A DNA stretch of 64,000 nt, from NCBI RefSeq assembly GCF_042852765.1, contig NZ_AP031414.1; one strand, written 5' to 3'. A program made the translations under genes and the position numbers. The notes under the pieces were generated by a model, which was given only the letters and a program-made list of their open reading frames with translations, ran no database searches and had not been told where the DNA came from. Positions 7,554 to 16,333 of this stretch are shown one piece after another. The number at the start of each line of letters is the position of its first letter. The first letter of the stretch is position 1. The stretch is from Schaedlerella glycyrrhizinilytica_A. GTDB lineage: Bacteria; Bacillota; Clostridia; Lachnospirales; Lachnospiraceae.

Positions 7554-9017
7554 ATGAAAAAGATCAGAACAAGATTTGCGCCAAGTCCGACTGGACGGAT
7601 GCATGTGGGAAATCTGCGGACAGCGCTTTATGCATATTTGATTGCGAAGCATGAGGGCGGAGACTTTATCCTCCGTGTAGAAGATACCGATCAGGAGCGG
7701 TTTGTAGAGGGTGCGCTGGATATCATTTACCGGACGATGGAGAAAACCGGTCTGATCCACGATGAGGGACCGGATAAAGACAAAGGATACGGACCGTATG
7801 TACAGAGCGAGCGGAATGCGCAGGGACTGTATCTGAAGTATGCAAAGCAGCTTGTAGAGCAGGGAGATGCGTATTACTGTTTCTGTGACAAAGAGCGACT
7901 GGATTCTCTTCGGACATCCGTGTCGGAAGACGGAACCGATATTGTGGTATACGACAAGCATTGTCTGGGACTGAGCAAAGAAGAGGTGGAAGCAAACTTA
8001 GCGGCAGGCAAACCGTGGGTGATCCGCCTGAATATCCCGAGAGAGGGAACGACCACATTCCATGACGAGATTTACGGAGATATTACAGTTCCGAATAATG
8101 AGCTGGACGATATGATCCTGATCAAGTCGGACGGATTCCCGACCTATAACTTTGCCAATGTGATCGACGATCATCTGATGGAGATCACACATGTTGTGCG
8201 CGGGAATGAATACCTTGCATCCGCGCCGAAGTACAATCGTCTGTATGAGGCATTTGGCTGGGAAATCCCGGTTTATGTACATTGTCCGCTGATCACAGAT
8301 GAGAATCATAAGAAATTGAGCAAGCGGTGCGGGCATGCTTCCTATGAAGATCTGATCGAGCAGGGATTTGTGTCGGAAGCGGTAGTCAACTATGTGGCGC
8401 TGCTTGGATGGTGTCCGACTGACAATCGCGAGATCTTCTCGTTGGAAGAACTGGTAGAAGCCTTTGATTATACACATATGAGCAAATCTCCGGCTGTATT
8501 TGATACGGTGAAACTGAAATGGATGAACGGGGAATACTTGAAAGCGATGGATTTTGACCGTTTTTATGAGATGGCAAGACCGTACATTGAAGAGGTTGTA
8601 ACCCGTGACTGTGATACAAAGAAGATTGCAGCTCTGGTGAAGACGAGGATCGAGATCCTGCCGGATATCCGCGAGCAGATCGATTTCTTTGAGGCGGTAC
8701 CGGAATATGATGTTGCGATGTATACGCACAAGAAGATGAAGACAGATCCGCAGAAAGCGCTGGAAGTGTTGAAAGAGTTGCTTCCGATTCTGGAAAATCA
8801 GGGGGATTTCAGCAACGATGCATTGTTTGAGACGCTGAAAGCATTTGCCGGAGAAAAAGGTTATAAGATCGGATATGTGATGTGGCCGATCCGTACTGCG
8901 GTTTCCGGAAAGCAGAATACACCGGGAGGAGCAACAGAGATCATGGAAGTTCTCGGAAAAGAGGAATCTTTGAAGCGGATCCGCGCCGGTGTGGAAAAGT
9001 TAAGCGAACAGGCATAA
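7554..9017 (+). CDS. gltX: Glutamyl-tRNA synthetase
   Basis: Charges tRNA-Glu (and, where no GlnRS exists, also tRNA-Gln) with glutamate. The 487-residue class I synthetase shows the HIGH-type motif HVGN at 17-20 after FAPSPTG, and the KMSKS-type motif KLSKR at 254-258. A longer frame begins at a TTG at 7539, but that codon forms part of the ribosome site (TTGGAG), and MKKIRTRFAPSPTG at 7554 is the usual family start, so 7554 is chosen. It sits under its own promoter and precedes the helicase gene by 13 bases. Confidence 0.96.
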   Translation: MKKIRTRFAPSPTGRMHVGNLRTALYAYLIAKHEGGDFILRVEDTDQERFVEGALDIIYRTMEKTGLIHDEGPDKDKGYGPYVQSERNAQGLYLKYAKQLVEQGDAYYCFCDKERLDSLRTSVSEDGTDIVVYDKHCLGLSKEEVEANLAAGKPWVIRLNIPREGTTTFHDEIYGDITVPNNELDDMILIKSDGFPTYNFANVIDDHLMEITHVVRGNEYLASAPKYNRLYEAFGWEIPVYVHCPLITDENHKKLSKRCGHASYEDLIEQGFVSEAVVNYVALLGWCPTDNREIFSLEELVEAFDYTHMSKSPAVFDTVKLKWMNGEYLKAMDFDRFYEMARPYIEEVVTRDCDTKKIAALVKTRIEILPDIREQIDFFEAVPEYDVAMYTHKKMKTDPQKALEVLKELLPILENQGDFSNDALFETLKAFAGEKGYKIGYVMWPIRTAVSGKQNTPGGATEIMEVLGKEESLKRIRAGVEKLSEQA

Positions 9018-9030
9018 GAAAGAGGAAGGT

Positions 9031-10866
9031 ATGGGGTTTAACCAGGCACAAAAGCGTGCTGTTTTGCACAGAGAGGGTCCGTGTCTAGTGCTGGCGGGAC
9101 CTGGGTCAGGAAAGACACTGACTATTGTAAATCGAATCAGGCGCCTCATCGAGGAATGTAAAGTAAGACCAGAAGAGATTCTGGTCATTACTTTTACTAA
9201 ATATGCGGCGGCGGAGATGAAAGCGAGGCTGCTCAAGTTATGCGGCGGGAAAAAGCTTCCGGTGACGATGGGGACGTTTCACGGCATTTATTATGGCATC
9301 TTGAAATGGGCATATCGGTTCGGACCGGAAAATCTGCTCTCGGAAGAAGAGAAATATCGTCTGATCCGCCATATCGCGAGCCATGAGGAACTGGAGATTT
9401 TTGACGTGGAAGAATTTTTGCAGGATCTGACGGCGGAGATCGGACTGGTGAAGAATAACGGACTGGATATTCAGACGTATCAGAGTAAAAAATGCGCGCC
9501 GGATGCGTTTCGGCGGATCTACTGTGAATACGAACGGATGCGGAAGCAGGCGAGAAAGATCGACTTTGACGATATGCTCGTATTGTGCCGGGATCTGTTT
9601 TTGAAACGTCCGGATGTTTTGAAAATGTGGCAGCAGAAATTCCGATATATTTTGATCGATGAGTTTCAGGACATCAATCAGGTACAGTATGATGTGATCC
9701 GGATGCTGGCGGCTCCGGAAGACAACCTGTTTGCGGTCGGGGATGACGATCAGGCAATCTATGGATTCCGCGGAGCGGATTCTAAGTTAATGTTCCGCTT
9801 CAAGGAGGATTATCCGCAGGCAGATCAGATTCTTCTGGATGTGAATTACCGGTCTACATCCAACATCGTGAGAAATGCACTGCGTGTGATCGGTCATAAT
9901 GAGATCCGTTTTGAAAAAGAGATCAAAGCCAATCGCCCGGCGGGGGCAAGTCTTCATGTACAGGAACTGAAAGATTCCCAGGAAGAGGGGCAGTATGTGG
10001 CGGATGAGATCGAAAAACGGATCCGGGAGGGCGTAAAAGCGGAGGACATTGCCGTTTTGTACCGGATCCATACCGACGCCAGAAGTGTTGTGGAGGGATT
10101 GCTGGAGAAGAAGATCCCGTTTCAGATGCGGGAACATATGGCGAATCTCTATGATCATTTTATCGCAAAAGATTTACAGGCATATTTCCGGATGGCGGAC
10201 GGCGAATTTTCAAGGAGTGATTTTCTCCAGATCATGAACCGGCCGAAACGGTATATCAGCCGGGAAAGTGTATCGGGAAGCCGGAAGATTTCGTTTGAGC
10301 AGATCCGGATTTTTTATGAAGAGAAAGAATGGATGCAGGATCGGATCGATCAGTTCGAGTGGGATATCCGTATGCTGAAAAAGATGGCGCCGTATGCGGC
10401 GATCCAGTATGTGAGAAGAAAGATCGGTTATGATGAATTTTTAAGAGAATATGCAGCCGGAAAACGGATGCCTGCAAGCGATTTGTTCGAGGCACTTTCG
10501 GAGATCGAGGAAGCCGCAAAACCATTTCAGACATTTGCGGAATGGTTTGCGCATATCGAGGAATATACGAACGCATTGAAAATGCGGCAGCAAAAACGGG
10601 AAATGGATGCTCCGGGAGTACGGCTGATGACGATGCACGCGGCAAAAGGGCTGGAATTTGATACGGTTTTTATCGTACAGGCGAACGAGGGGCGGATCCC
10701 TTACAAGAAATCATTGAAAGAAATGGGCGAAGAGGAAGAGCGCCGATTGTTTTATGTGGCGATGACCCGTGCGAAAGACGTGCTGAAGATCACATATGTA
10801 AAAATAAAAAACGGAAAGGACGCAAAGCCTTCCCGTTTTGTCGATGAATTATTCGAGGGAGTCTAA
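9031..10866 (+). CDS. UvrD/PcrA-type ATP-dependent DNA helicase
   Basis: A superfamily 1A 3'-5' helicase of 611 residues. Motifs seen: Walker A GPGSGKT at 23-29, motif Ia VITFTKYAAAEM, Walker B DEFQD near 210, motif III VGDDDQAIYGFRG, motif IV region LDVNYRST, motif V TMHAAKGLEFDTVF and motif VI YVAMTRAKD near the C-terminus. It is about 100 residues shorter than typical PcrA and lacks the usual long C-terminal tail, so it is a compact paralogue rather than PcrA itself. It is probably cotranscribed with gltX. Its last 18 bases overlap the end of the convergent DUF1292 gene. Confidence 0.92.
   Translation: MGFNQAQKRAVLHREGPCLVLAGPGSGKTLTIVNRIRRLIEECKVRPEEILVITFTKYAAAEMKARLLKLCGGKKLPVTMGTFHGIYYGILKWAYRFGPENLLSEEEKYRLIRHIASHEELEIFDVEEFLQDLTAEIGLVKNNGLDIQTYQSKKCAPDAFRRIYCEYERMRKQARKIDFDDMLVLCRDLFLKRPDVLKMWQQKFRYILIDEFQDINQVQYDVIRMLAAPEDNLFAVGDDDQAIYGFRGADSKLMFRFKEDYPQADQILLDVNYRSTSNIVRNALRVIGHNEIRFEKEIKANRPAGASLHVQELKDSQEEGQYVADEIEKRIREGVKAEDIAVLYRIHTDARSVVEGLLEKKIPFQMREHMANLYDHFIAKDLQAYFRMADGEFSRSDFLQIMNRPKRYISRESVSGSRKISFEQIRIFYEEKEWMQDRIDQFEWDIRMLKKMAPYAAIQYVRRKIGYDEFLREYAAGKRMPASDLFEALSEIEEAAKPFQTFAEWFAHIEEYTNALKMRQQKREMDAPGVRLMTMHAAKGLEFDTVFIVQANEGRIPYKKSLKEMGEEEERRLFYVAMTRAKDVLKITYVKIKNGKDAKPSRFVDELFEGV
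10801..10839 (-). terminator. Terminator for the minus-strand DUF1292 gene, inside the helicase gene
   Basis: Read on the minus strand, AAAACGGGAAGG pairs with CCTTTCCGTTTT (one mismatch) and is followed by a run of T residues. It lies within the last 70 bases of the plus-strand helicase coding sequence. Confidence 0.65.
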
Positions 10867-11169
10867 TCCGAGTGCGTCAAGATCCAGCGCCTCGTATTCC
10901 TGCGCGTCGAGCCATTCATCATAGGCGTCGGCAACAATCTCGAATTCTTCGTCATCGTCGATATTTTCCAACTGAGGTTCTTCTCCCTCTGTCTCAAGAT
11001 AGCGGTAGAGGAATACACGGCTTTCCTCGTCGGTGTCACCCTCATCGTCGAGAGGAAGCAGTGCGATGTAATCTTTTCCCTGAACAGGGAGGATGCACAG
11101 GATCGCGCATTCCACAGATTGATCGTTGTCAAGAAGAAGTGTTACAGTGTCCATTGCTTGTTCGTTCAT
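10849..11169 (-). CDS. DUF1292 family acidic protein
   Basis: A 106-residue, strongly acidic cytoplasmic protein. The core YIALLPLDDEGDTD followed by VFLYRYLE near the middle matches the DUF1292 family found throughout Firmicutes (YrzB-like), whose function is not established. The start at 11169 is supported by AAAGGAG five bases upstream on the minus strand. It converges with, and overlaps by 18 bases, the helicase gene. Confidence 0.88.
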   Translation of the reverse strand: MNEQAMDTVTLLLDNDQSVECAILCILPVQGKDYIALLPLDDEGDTDEESRVFLYRYLETEGEEPQLENIDDDEEFEIVADAYDEWLDAQEYEALDLDALGLDSLE

Positions 11170-11283
11170 GGCGTCTCCTTTCCAGAATCATAAATTCTTG
11201 TATACTAACGCTATCAAATTTAGAGAAAAAAAGCAAGTAAAAAAGGTAATGAAAAAGCGAAAAAGCAATTTAGAATGGCACTA

Positions 11284-11313
11284 TTGACATTCTGAGACGG
11301 AAAACGATAGAAT
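11284..11313 (+). promoter_or_regulatory. Promoter of the sugar-binding lipoprotein gene
   Basis: TTGACA at 11284-11289 and TAGAAT at 11308-11313 are separated by 18 bases, 33 bases before the start codon. Confidence 0.7.
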
Positions 11314-11346
11314 GAATGAAAAGAACAAAACAGGAGAAAGCAGAAG

Positions 11347-12342
11347 ATGAAAAAAAGGATATTAAGTATCCTGCTTACAGCGGCATTGGCATGCATGGTG
11401 CTGGCAGGATGTAAGAAAAATGTAGGAACGCCGGAAGACAACGCGGTGGTTGAGACGGAAGAGGGCGCTGAAGAAGAGGAAGAAAGCGGATATCTGTTTG
11501 GATACAGCGGGATCGACATGGACAACCCTTATTTTGAAACACTGGAACTTTCGATCAAAACGACGTTGGAGGAAAAAGGGCATCGGATCATGACAAAGAA
11601 TCCGGGGGCAGATGCAGCGCTCCAAAATGAGCAGATCCGGGAACTGATCGAGGCGGATGTGGACGCTGTTTTCTTAAGTCCGGTGGATCAGGAGGAGATC
11701 ACTCCGGCGCTGGAAGAACTTAAGGAGGCGGGAATCCCGGTAGTGAATGTGGATACCAGAGTGAAAGCGGTAGATCTGGTGGATGCGTTTGTGGGATCGG
11801 ATAACAAAAATGCAGGATATGTGTGTGGAAAAGATTTAAAAGAGCGCTGTCCGGAGGGAGGAAAAGTTGTGATCCTTGAGAGTCCGGCGACGAATTCTGT
11901 CAATGAGCGGATCACTGGGTTTGAGGAAGCGATCGCAAACAGTGGATTTGAAGTGCTGGAACGAGTGGATGTGGAGGCGGATTCGGAGAAAGCAAAAATC
12001 TCGATGCAGGCTTTTTTGCAGGAACATCTGGAAATCGATGCGGTGATGTGCGGAAATGATCCGATCGCTCTGGGTGCGCTTCAGGCGATCCGGGAGGCGG
12101 ATCGGACCGATATCCTTGTTTACGGCGTGGACGGTTCGCCGGCGGCAAAAGCCGAGATAGCAAAAGCAGGAAGTCAGTTTGTCGGAACCGGAGCACAGTC
12201 TCCGATCAATATCGGAAAGACCGCTGTTAAGACTGCGATCGCGATCCTGGAAGATAAAAAATATAAAGAAGAGACTTTGGAAGAAACATTTTTGATCACA
12301 AGTGAAAATGTAGAGTTGTATGGAACTGACGGCTGGCAGTAG
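11347..12342 (+). CDS. Sugar ABC-type substrate-binding lipoprotein (RbsB-like), orphan
   Basis: A 331-residue type 1 periplasmic-binding-fold protein. The lipoprotein signal ends in LAGC at residues 19-22, followed by an acidic tether. The fold begins with YLFGYSGIDMDNPYFETL and contains AVFLSPVDQEEITPALEEL and VVNVDTR, typical of ribose/galactose binding proteins (PBP1, peripla_BP_4). No permease or ATPase gene is adjacent, so either it supplies a transporter encoded elsewhere or serves as a sensor. The next gene, an alpha-amylase-family protein, starts 16 bases downstream, which suggests a shared link with glucans or oligosaccharides. That link is inferred. Confidence 0.88.
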   Translation: MKKRILSILLTAALACMVLAGCKKNVGTPEDNAVVETEEGAEEEEESGYLFGYSGIDMDNPYFETLELSIKTTLEEKGHRIMTKNPGADAALQNEQIRELIEADVDAVFLSPVDQEEITPALEELKEAGIPVVNVDTRVKAVDLVDAFVGSDNKNAGYVCGKDLKERCPEGGKVVILESPATNSVNERITGFEEAIANSGFEVLERVDVEADSEKAKISMQAFLQEHLEIDAVMCGNDPIALGALQAIREADRTDILVYGVDGSPAAKAEIAKAGSQFVGTGAQSPINIGKTAVKTAIAILEDKKYKEETLEETFLITSENVELYGTDGWQ

Positions 12343-12358
12343 GAGGTTGACTGGGAGT

Positions 12359-14140
12359 ATGAAGAAAACAAAGGGATGTCCGCAGCCGCTGGGGGCGGTG
12401 AGAATGGGAGAGCGGACGAATTTTGCGGTCGCTGTGCCGGCGGGGAAGAGTTGTGAGCTTTTGCTCTACCGGACAGGCGCGGTAAAACCGGAGGCAGTCT
12501 TCGAGATGCCGGAGGAAGAGGGACTTGGGGAAGTCCGTTTTCTGGCGGTCGAGGGGATGACTGGGGAAAACTATGAGTATAATTACCGGATCGACGGGCG
12601 GATCTGTGTGGATCCGTATGTGAAAGAATTGTCCCGTACCCGGAAGTTCGGAGAGAAACCAAAGCCGGAAAAAGACGAAGTGCGGGGGCGTTTTTCGGAG
12701 GAAGACTATGATTGGGAGGGCGATACATTTCCGAAGATCCCGTATCATGAGGTGATCGCATATAGTCTTCATGTACGCGGGTTTACAAAACATAGTTCAT
12801 CCAAAGTAAAACATAAAGGCACATTTGCCGGAGTGGCTGAAAAAATCCCCTATCTTCAGGAACTTGGGATCAATCAGATCCAGTGTATGCCGGTCTATGA
12901 ATTTGAGGAAAAGATCGGCGCGAAAGTAAATTATTGGGGATATGGAAAAGGATATTATTTTGCGCCGAAAGCCGCTTACAGCGTGAGCGGACACGCCCGG
13001 TGGGAATTGAAAGATATGGTGAAAGCCTGTCATAAAGCGGGGATCGAGGTCGTTCTGCGAATGCCGTTCGTGCCGGAGCTGAAACCACAGATTTCGATCG
13101 AATGTCTGCGGTATTATATGCTGGAATACCATGTGGACGGATTTATCGTAAATCCATATAACGTTCCGATGGAAATGCTGATGCAGGATCCGCTTTTGAA
13201 AGGCGTCAAGCTGATGCAGACAGACGACCGTTTTCAGAATACGATGCGCCGTTTCTTAAAGGGAGATGAGGGCATGGTGGGCGATGTGATGTGGGCGATG
13301 CAGCATCATTCCCAAGAAGACGGAAAATGCAATTATATTACGGATCATACCGGATTTACACTGAATGACCTCGTATCTTACGATGGGAAGCACAATGAAG
13401 AGAATGGGGAACAGAATCATGACGGTCCGGATTATAATTACAGCTGGAACTGCGGTGCGGAGGGGGCGACACGGAAAAAGGCGGTTCTGGAACTGCGGCG
13501 GCGTCAGATAAAAAATGCGTTCTTCCTGCTGATGTTTTCACAGGGGACTCCGTGCATTCTTGCGGGGGATGAGTTCGGCAACACACAGAATGGAAATAAC
13601 AATGTGTATTGTCAGGACAATGAGACTGCATGGCTGAACTGGAATTATGGGAAAAACGGCGGCAGACTGCTTCAATTTGTACGTCAGCTGATCGCTTTTC
13701 GCAAAAAGCATCCGGCGCTTCATAAGGCGGCAGCGCTGCTGGGACAGGATAAGGCTGGGTGCGGAATGCCGGATGTATCGTTTCATGGCGAATATGCATG
13801 GCAGGCACAGGCAGAAGTATGGAGCAGACAGCTCGGTGTGCTGTACAGCGGGGCGGAAGTCGATGACGATGCCTGCTTTGTGGCATGCAATATGCACTGG
13901 CTGAAGCATGTGTATGCACTACCGACGCTTCCGAAGAACGGAATCTGGTATCTTGTGACCGATACCGGTCAGGAAGACGGATTTGCCGAGATCGAGATTG
14001 AAAACCAGAGACAGATCGAATTGGATGAGAGAAGCATCGCGTTTCTGATCGGCAGGATACCGGCGATTTTGGAAGAAAAGCAAACGGTGGAAAACGGCAA
14101 GGCGGAAAACGGCAGAAAGAAACAGGTTGCAAAGATATGA
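12359..14140 (+). CDS. Alpha-amylase/glycogen-debranching-like protein lacking catalytic residues (probable pseudoenzyme)
   Basis: A 593-residue protein laid out like GlgX/isoamylase: an N-terminal CBM48-like domain (about 1-110), then a GH13 barrel. The debranching-type segment FTLNDLVSYDGKHNEENGE with NYSWNCG is well kept at about 333-370. The catalytic positions are not. Region I (about 230-238) reads VVLRMPFVP instead of the usual DVVxNH. Region II reads VDGFIVNPY, with Asn265 where the nucleophile Asp belongs and Ile in place of Arg. Region III (VKLMQTD) lacks the acid Glu. Region IV reads DHT rather than HD. It is therefore likely inactive as a hydrolase. The ATG at 12359 is preferred to 12320, which lies inside the upstream gene; AGGAGG at 12341 is 12 bases away. 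Confidence 0.82.
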   Translation: MKKTKGCPQPLGAVRMGERTNFAVAVPAGKSCELLLYRTGAVKPEAVFEMPEEEGLGEVRFLAVEGMTGENYEYNYRIDGRICVDPYVKELSRTRKFGEKPKPEKDEVRGRFSEEDYDWEGDTFPKIPYHEVIAYSLHVRGFTKHSSSKVKHKGTFAGVAEKIPYLQELGINQIQCMPVYEFEEKIGAKVNYWGYGKGYYFAPKAAYSVSGHARWELKDMVKACHKAGIEVVLRMPFVPELKPQISIECLRYYMLEYHVDGFIVNPYNVPMEMLMQDPLLKGVKLMQTDDRFQNTMRRFLKGDEGMVGDVMWAMQHHSQEDGKCNYITDHTGFTLNDLVSYDGKHNEENGEQNHDGPDYNYSWNCGAEGATRKKAVLELRRRQIKNAFFLLMFSQGTPCILAGDEFGNTQNGNNNVYCQDNETAWLNWNYGKNGGRLLQFVRQLIAFRKKHPALHKAAALLGQDKAGCGMPDVSFHGEYAWQAQAEVWSRQLGVLYSGAEVDDDACFVACNMHWLKHVYALPTLPKNGIWYLVTDTGQEDGFAEIEIENQRQIELDERSIAFLIGRIPAILEEKQTVENGKAENGRKKQVAKI

Positions 14141-14673
14141 AAGCGATAGGACATTTTTGCACGATCACGCGGCATAAACTGCTCGTAATGAAACATTGTT
14201 TCCGCGTGGGACTTTATAGGCAAGGGCTTCTGCATGATCTTTCCAAATATAGCTGGACGGAATTCAAAGTCGGCTGTAAGTATTATCAGGGAGACCGAAG
14301 TCCGAATAATGCAGAACGTGAGACGACAGGCGTTTCCCTTGCATGGCTGCACCACAAAGGGAGAAATAAGCACCATTATGAATACTGGATCGATTATGGT
14401 CTGGATGGAACGAACCGGATGATCGGGATGAAGATGCCGGTACGGTATGTGGTGGAGATGTTCCTTGACCGGATGGCGGCAAGCAAAATATACCGGGGCA
14501 AGGCTTATACGGACAGTGATCCGCTCCAATATTTCTTAAAAGGCGGCAGGGAAAATTATGTGATGCACCCGGAGACAAAGGCGCTTTTGGAACAGCTTCT
14601 TGTGATGCTGGAGGAAGAGGGCGAAGAGAAGACATATGATTATATCCGGGCGTATGTTTTAAAGGAAAAATAA
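14137..14673 (+). CDS. DUF5662 family protein
   Basis: A 178-residue protein that starts inside the stop codon of the preceding gene (ATGA), so the two are translationally coupled. It matches the DUF5662 family, which has conserved histidines and acids: LLHDLSKYSWTEF near residue 32, and HHKGRNKHHYEYW near 69. This arrangement recalls HD-type metal-dependent phosphohydrolases, but no activity is established. No signal peptide or membrane segment is seen. Confidence 0.82.
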   Translation: MKAIGHFCTITRHKLLVMKHCFRVGLYRQGLLHDLSKYSWTEFKVGCKYYQGDRSPNNAERETTGVSLAWLHHKGRNKHHYEYWIDYGLDGTNRMIGMKMPVRYVVEMFLDRMAASKIYRGKAYTDSDPLQYFLKGGRENYVMHPETKALLEQLLVMLEEEGEEKTYDYIRAYVLKEK

Positions 14674-14735
14674 ACAGCGGTCAGAATTCCGAAATACTGA
14701 CGGAGGTCAGAGAAAAGGGATTCTGGCTGCTGTTT
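14673..14735. terminator. Bidirectional terminator between DUF5662 gene and luxS
   Basis: AACAGC at 14673 and GCTGTT at 14729 close a long imperfect stem (inner arms GTCAGAATTCC and GGATTCTGGC), with a T-run on the plus side. It can serve both converging genes. Confidence 0.65.
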
Positions 14736-14746
14736 TTGTCTGTTGT

Positions 14747-15226
14747 TTAGTCCGGATAATAGAGCTGATGGTCCTGTGTGTCGGTGAGCACTTCTTTTAT
14801 GAACTTTTTGGCGATATAGTTCGCCATCGGCAGGTTCATATCCAGATAGTTGCCGCAGTCGCGCGCGCTTGCACCGGGAATATCTCCGGTATACCCGGCG
14901 ATAAATGTGAACATTTCTTTGATCAGCGGGAGGATCTCGCGGGAAGAATGATCGCCGGTCAGAAGAAGATAGAAACCGGTGCGGCATCCCATCGGTCCGA
15001 AATACAGGACATTCTGTTTGTAATCGTCATGATTTCTTAAAAAGGTAGCGCCCAAATGTTCGATGGTGTGGATCTCGGCGGTATTCATGACCGGCTCCTC
15101 ATTCGGATTGGTGATACGGATGTCAAAGGTGGTGACGACGGTATCTCCGGCATTGTCTTTTCGGGAAACATAGATTCCCGGAACAAGTTTGTTGTGGTCA
15201 ATGGTGAAACTTGTGATCTTTTCCAT
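14747..15226 (-). CDS. luxS: S-ribosylhomocysteine lyase (autoinducer-2 synthase)
   Basis: Splits S-ribosylhomocysteine into homocysteine and DPD, the precursor of AI-2, as part of the activated methyl cycle. The protein of 159 residues has the metal-binding motif HTIEH (His53, Glu56, His57), the third metal ligand Cys124 in RDCGN, and the catalytic Cys81 in GCRTG. The frame is open further upstream, but MEKITSF at 15226 matches the family start and has AAAGGA upstream. It is single and is transcribed away from the phosphatase gene. Confidence 0.96.
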   Translation of the reverse strand: MEKITSFTIDHNKLVPGIYVSRKDNAGDTVVTTFDIRITNPNEEPVMNTAEIHTIEHLGATFLRNHDDYKQNVLYFGPMGCRTGFYLLLTGDHSSREILPLIKEMFTFIAGYTGDIPGASARDCGNYLDMNLPMANYIAKKFIKEVLTDTQDHQLYYPD

Positions 15227-15260
15227 AAAAATCGTCCTTTCCTGTCGTAGAATGTCTCTT

Positions 15261-15289
15261 ATTATAGCGGAAATCGGGTCAAATGGCAA
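15261..15289 (-). promoter_or_regulatory. Promoter of luxS
   Basis: On the minus strand TTGCCA (15289-15284) and a perfect TATAAT (15266-15261) are 17 bases apart, about 35 bases upstream of luxS. Confidence 0.65.
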
Positions 15290-15408
15290 GCGGAGAGAAA
15301 GCAAAGATCCTGGGGAGGAGAAGTGTTGACGACGACAGAGAGAATGCTTATACTGGATATACGAAAGAACGAATTTTTGTTTGGAATAGAAACGGGAGGA
15401 GAGAACAG

Positions 15409-16053
15409 ATGAAATTATATATCGTACGGCATGGGGAGACTGACTGGAATAAATCAAGGCGGGTGCAGGGATTTTCCGATATTCCGCTGAATGACTACGG
15501 CATCTATCTGGCCGGGGAAACTGCAAAAGGGCTTCGGGACGTTGCGTTTGACCTCGCTTATACAAGTCCGTTGATCCGGGCGAAAAAGACGGCGGAAGTG
15601 ATCCTGGGCAGCAGGGAAACGCCGCTTATAGAAGACGCCGCGATCAAAGAGATGGGATTTGGCGTTTATGAGGGAATGTGTATCAGTGGGGAAGCGAAAG
15701 CGCGGGAGAGCGCAGAATTTAATAAATTTTTTACCGACACTGCACATTTTATACCTGCCAGAGGCGGAGAGAGCGTGGAGGGACTTCTGGCGCGTACAGG
15801 CGCATTTTTACAGGAATTGTGCGCCTCCGAAGAGAATAAGGAGAAGACGATCCTGCTGTCCACACACGGCGCTGCGATGACGGCTCTGGTCAACCATGTC
15901 AAAGGGAATCTGGAGACGGCAGATTTCTGGAAAGAGGGCGTGCCGCCGAACTGCGCGGTGACACTGGTGGAAGTGGAGAATAAAAAGCCGGAGATCGTAT
16001 TTGAGAACCGGGTGTATTATAAAGAAGCGGTCCGCGCATGGACGGTGGATTAA
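15409..16053 (+). CDS. Histidine phosphatase family protein (phosphoglycerate-mutase-like)
   Basis: A 214-residue member of the histidine phosphatase superfamily. The phosphohistidine motif RHGET is at residues 7-11 and YTSPLIRAKKTAEVI supplies the usual Arg of the phosphate pocket; the second His is in LSTHGAAMTAL near residue 158. The substrate cannot be read from sequence; cobalamin-pathway, sugar-phosphate and broad phosphatases share this fold. The start at 15409 is preferred to an upstream in-frame ATG at 15283 because of GGGAGGAGA just before it and because the RHG strand normally starts at the N-terminus. Confidence 0.9.
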   Translation: MKLYIVRHGETDWNKSRRVQGFSDIPLNDYGIYLAGETAKGLRDVAFDLAYTSPLIRAKKTAEVILGSRETPLIEDAAIKEMGFGVYEGMCISGEAKARESAEFNKFFTDTAHFIPARGGESVEGLLARTGAFLQELCASEENKEKTILLSTHGAAMTALVNHVKGNLETADFWKEGVPPNCAVTLVEVENKKPEIVFENRVYYKEAVRAWTVD

Positions 16054-16074
16054 ATAAAAGGATGGGATTGGGCT

Positions 16075-16332
16075 ATGCTGCATATCGGAATCGTAGAAGA
16101 CGAAAAAACATGTCAGGATCAGGGCGTGAAGCGGATGGATACAAGAAATATCCGGTTCCTTGAAAGTCAGGGACACAATATCATCGTACATACACCGGAG
16201 GGAGAGTACAGATTCCGGCAGACGATGAAAGAGAAAAATACGGTGAGTGTAGGGGGAGAACAGCTTCAGATCAGCAGATCAAGAAGAAAAGGTCTGATGG
16301 AAGCGCTGACGAATTATCTGGGAGGCAAATAA
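16075..16332 (+). pseudogene. Internally deleted LytTR-type response regulator remnant
   Basis: An intact 85-codon frame that joins two ends of a much longer protein. Residues 1-16 (MLHIGIVEDEKTCQDQ) look like the first strand of a receiver domain of an AgrA/LytR response regulator, with the usual acidic EDE. Residues 25-53 (IRFLESQGHNIIVHTPEGE and on) look like the start of a LytTR DNA-binding domain, and residues 57-85 (ISRSRRKGLMEALTNYL) like its end. The phosphoacceptor Asp and most of both domains are missing. The full-length family is about 240 residues. The interpretation as a shrunken relic is inferred; a small functional derivative is not excluded. Confidence 0.6.
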
Positions 16333-16333
16333 G

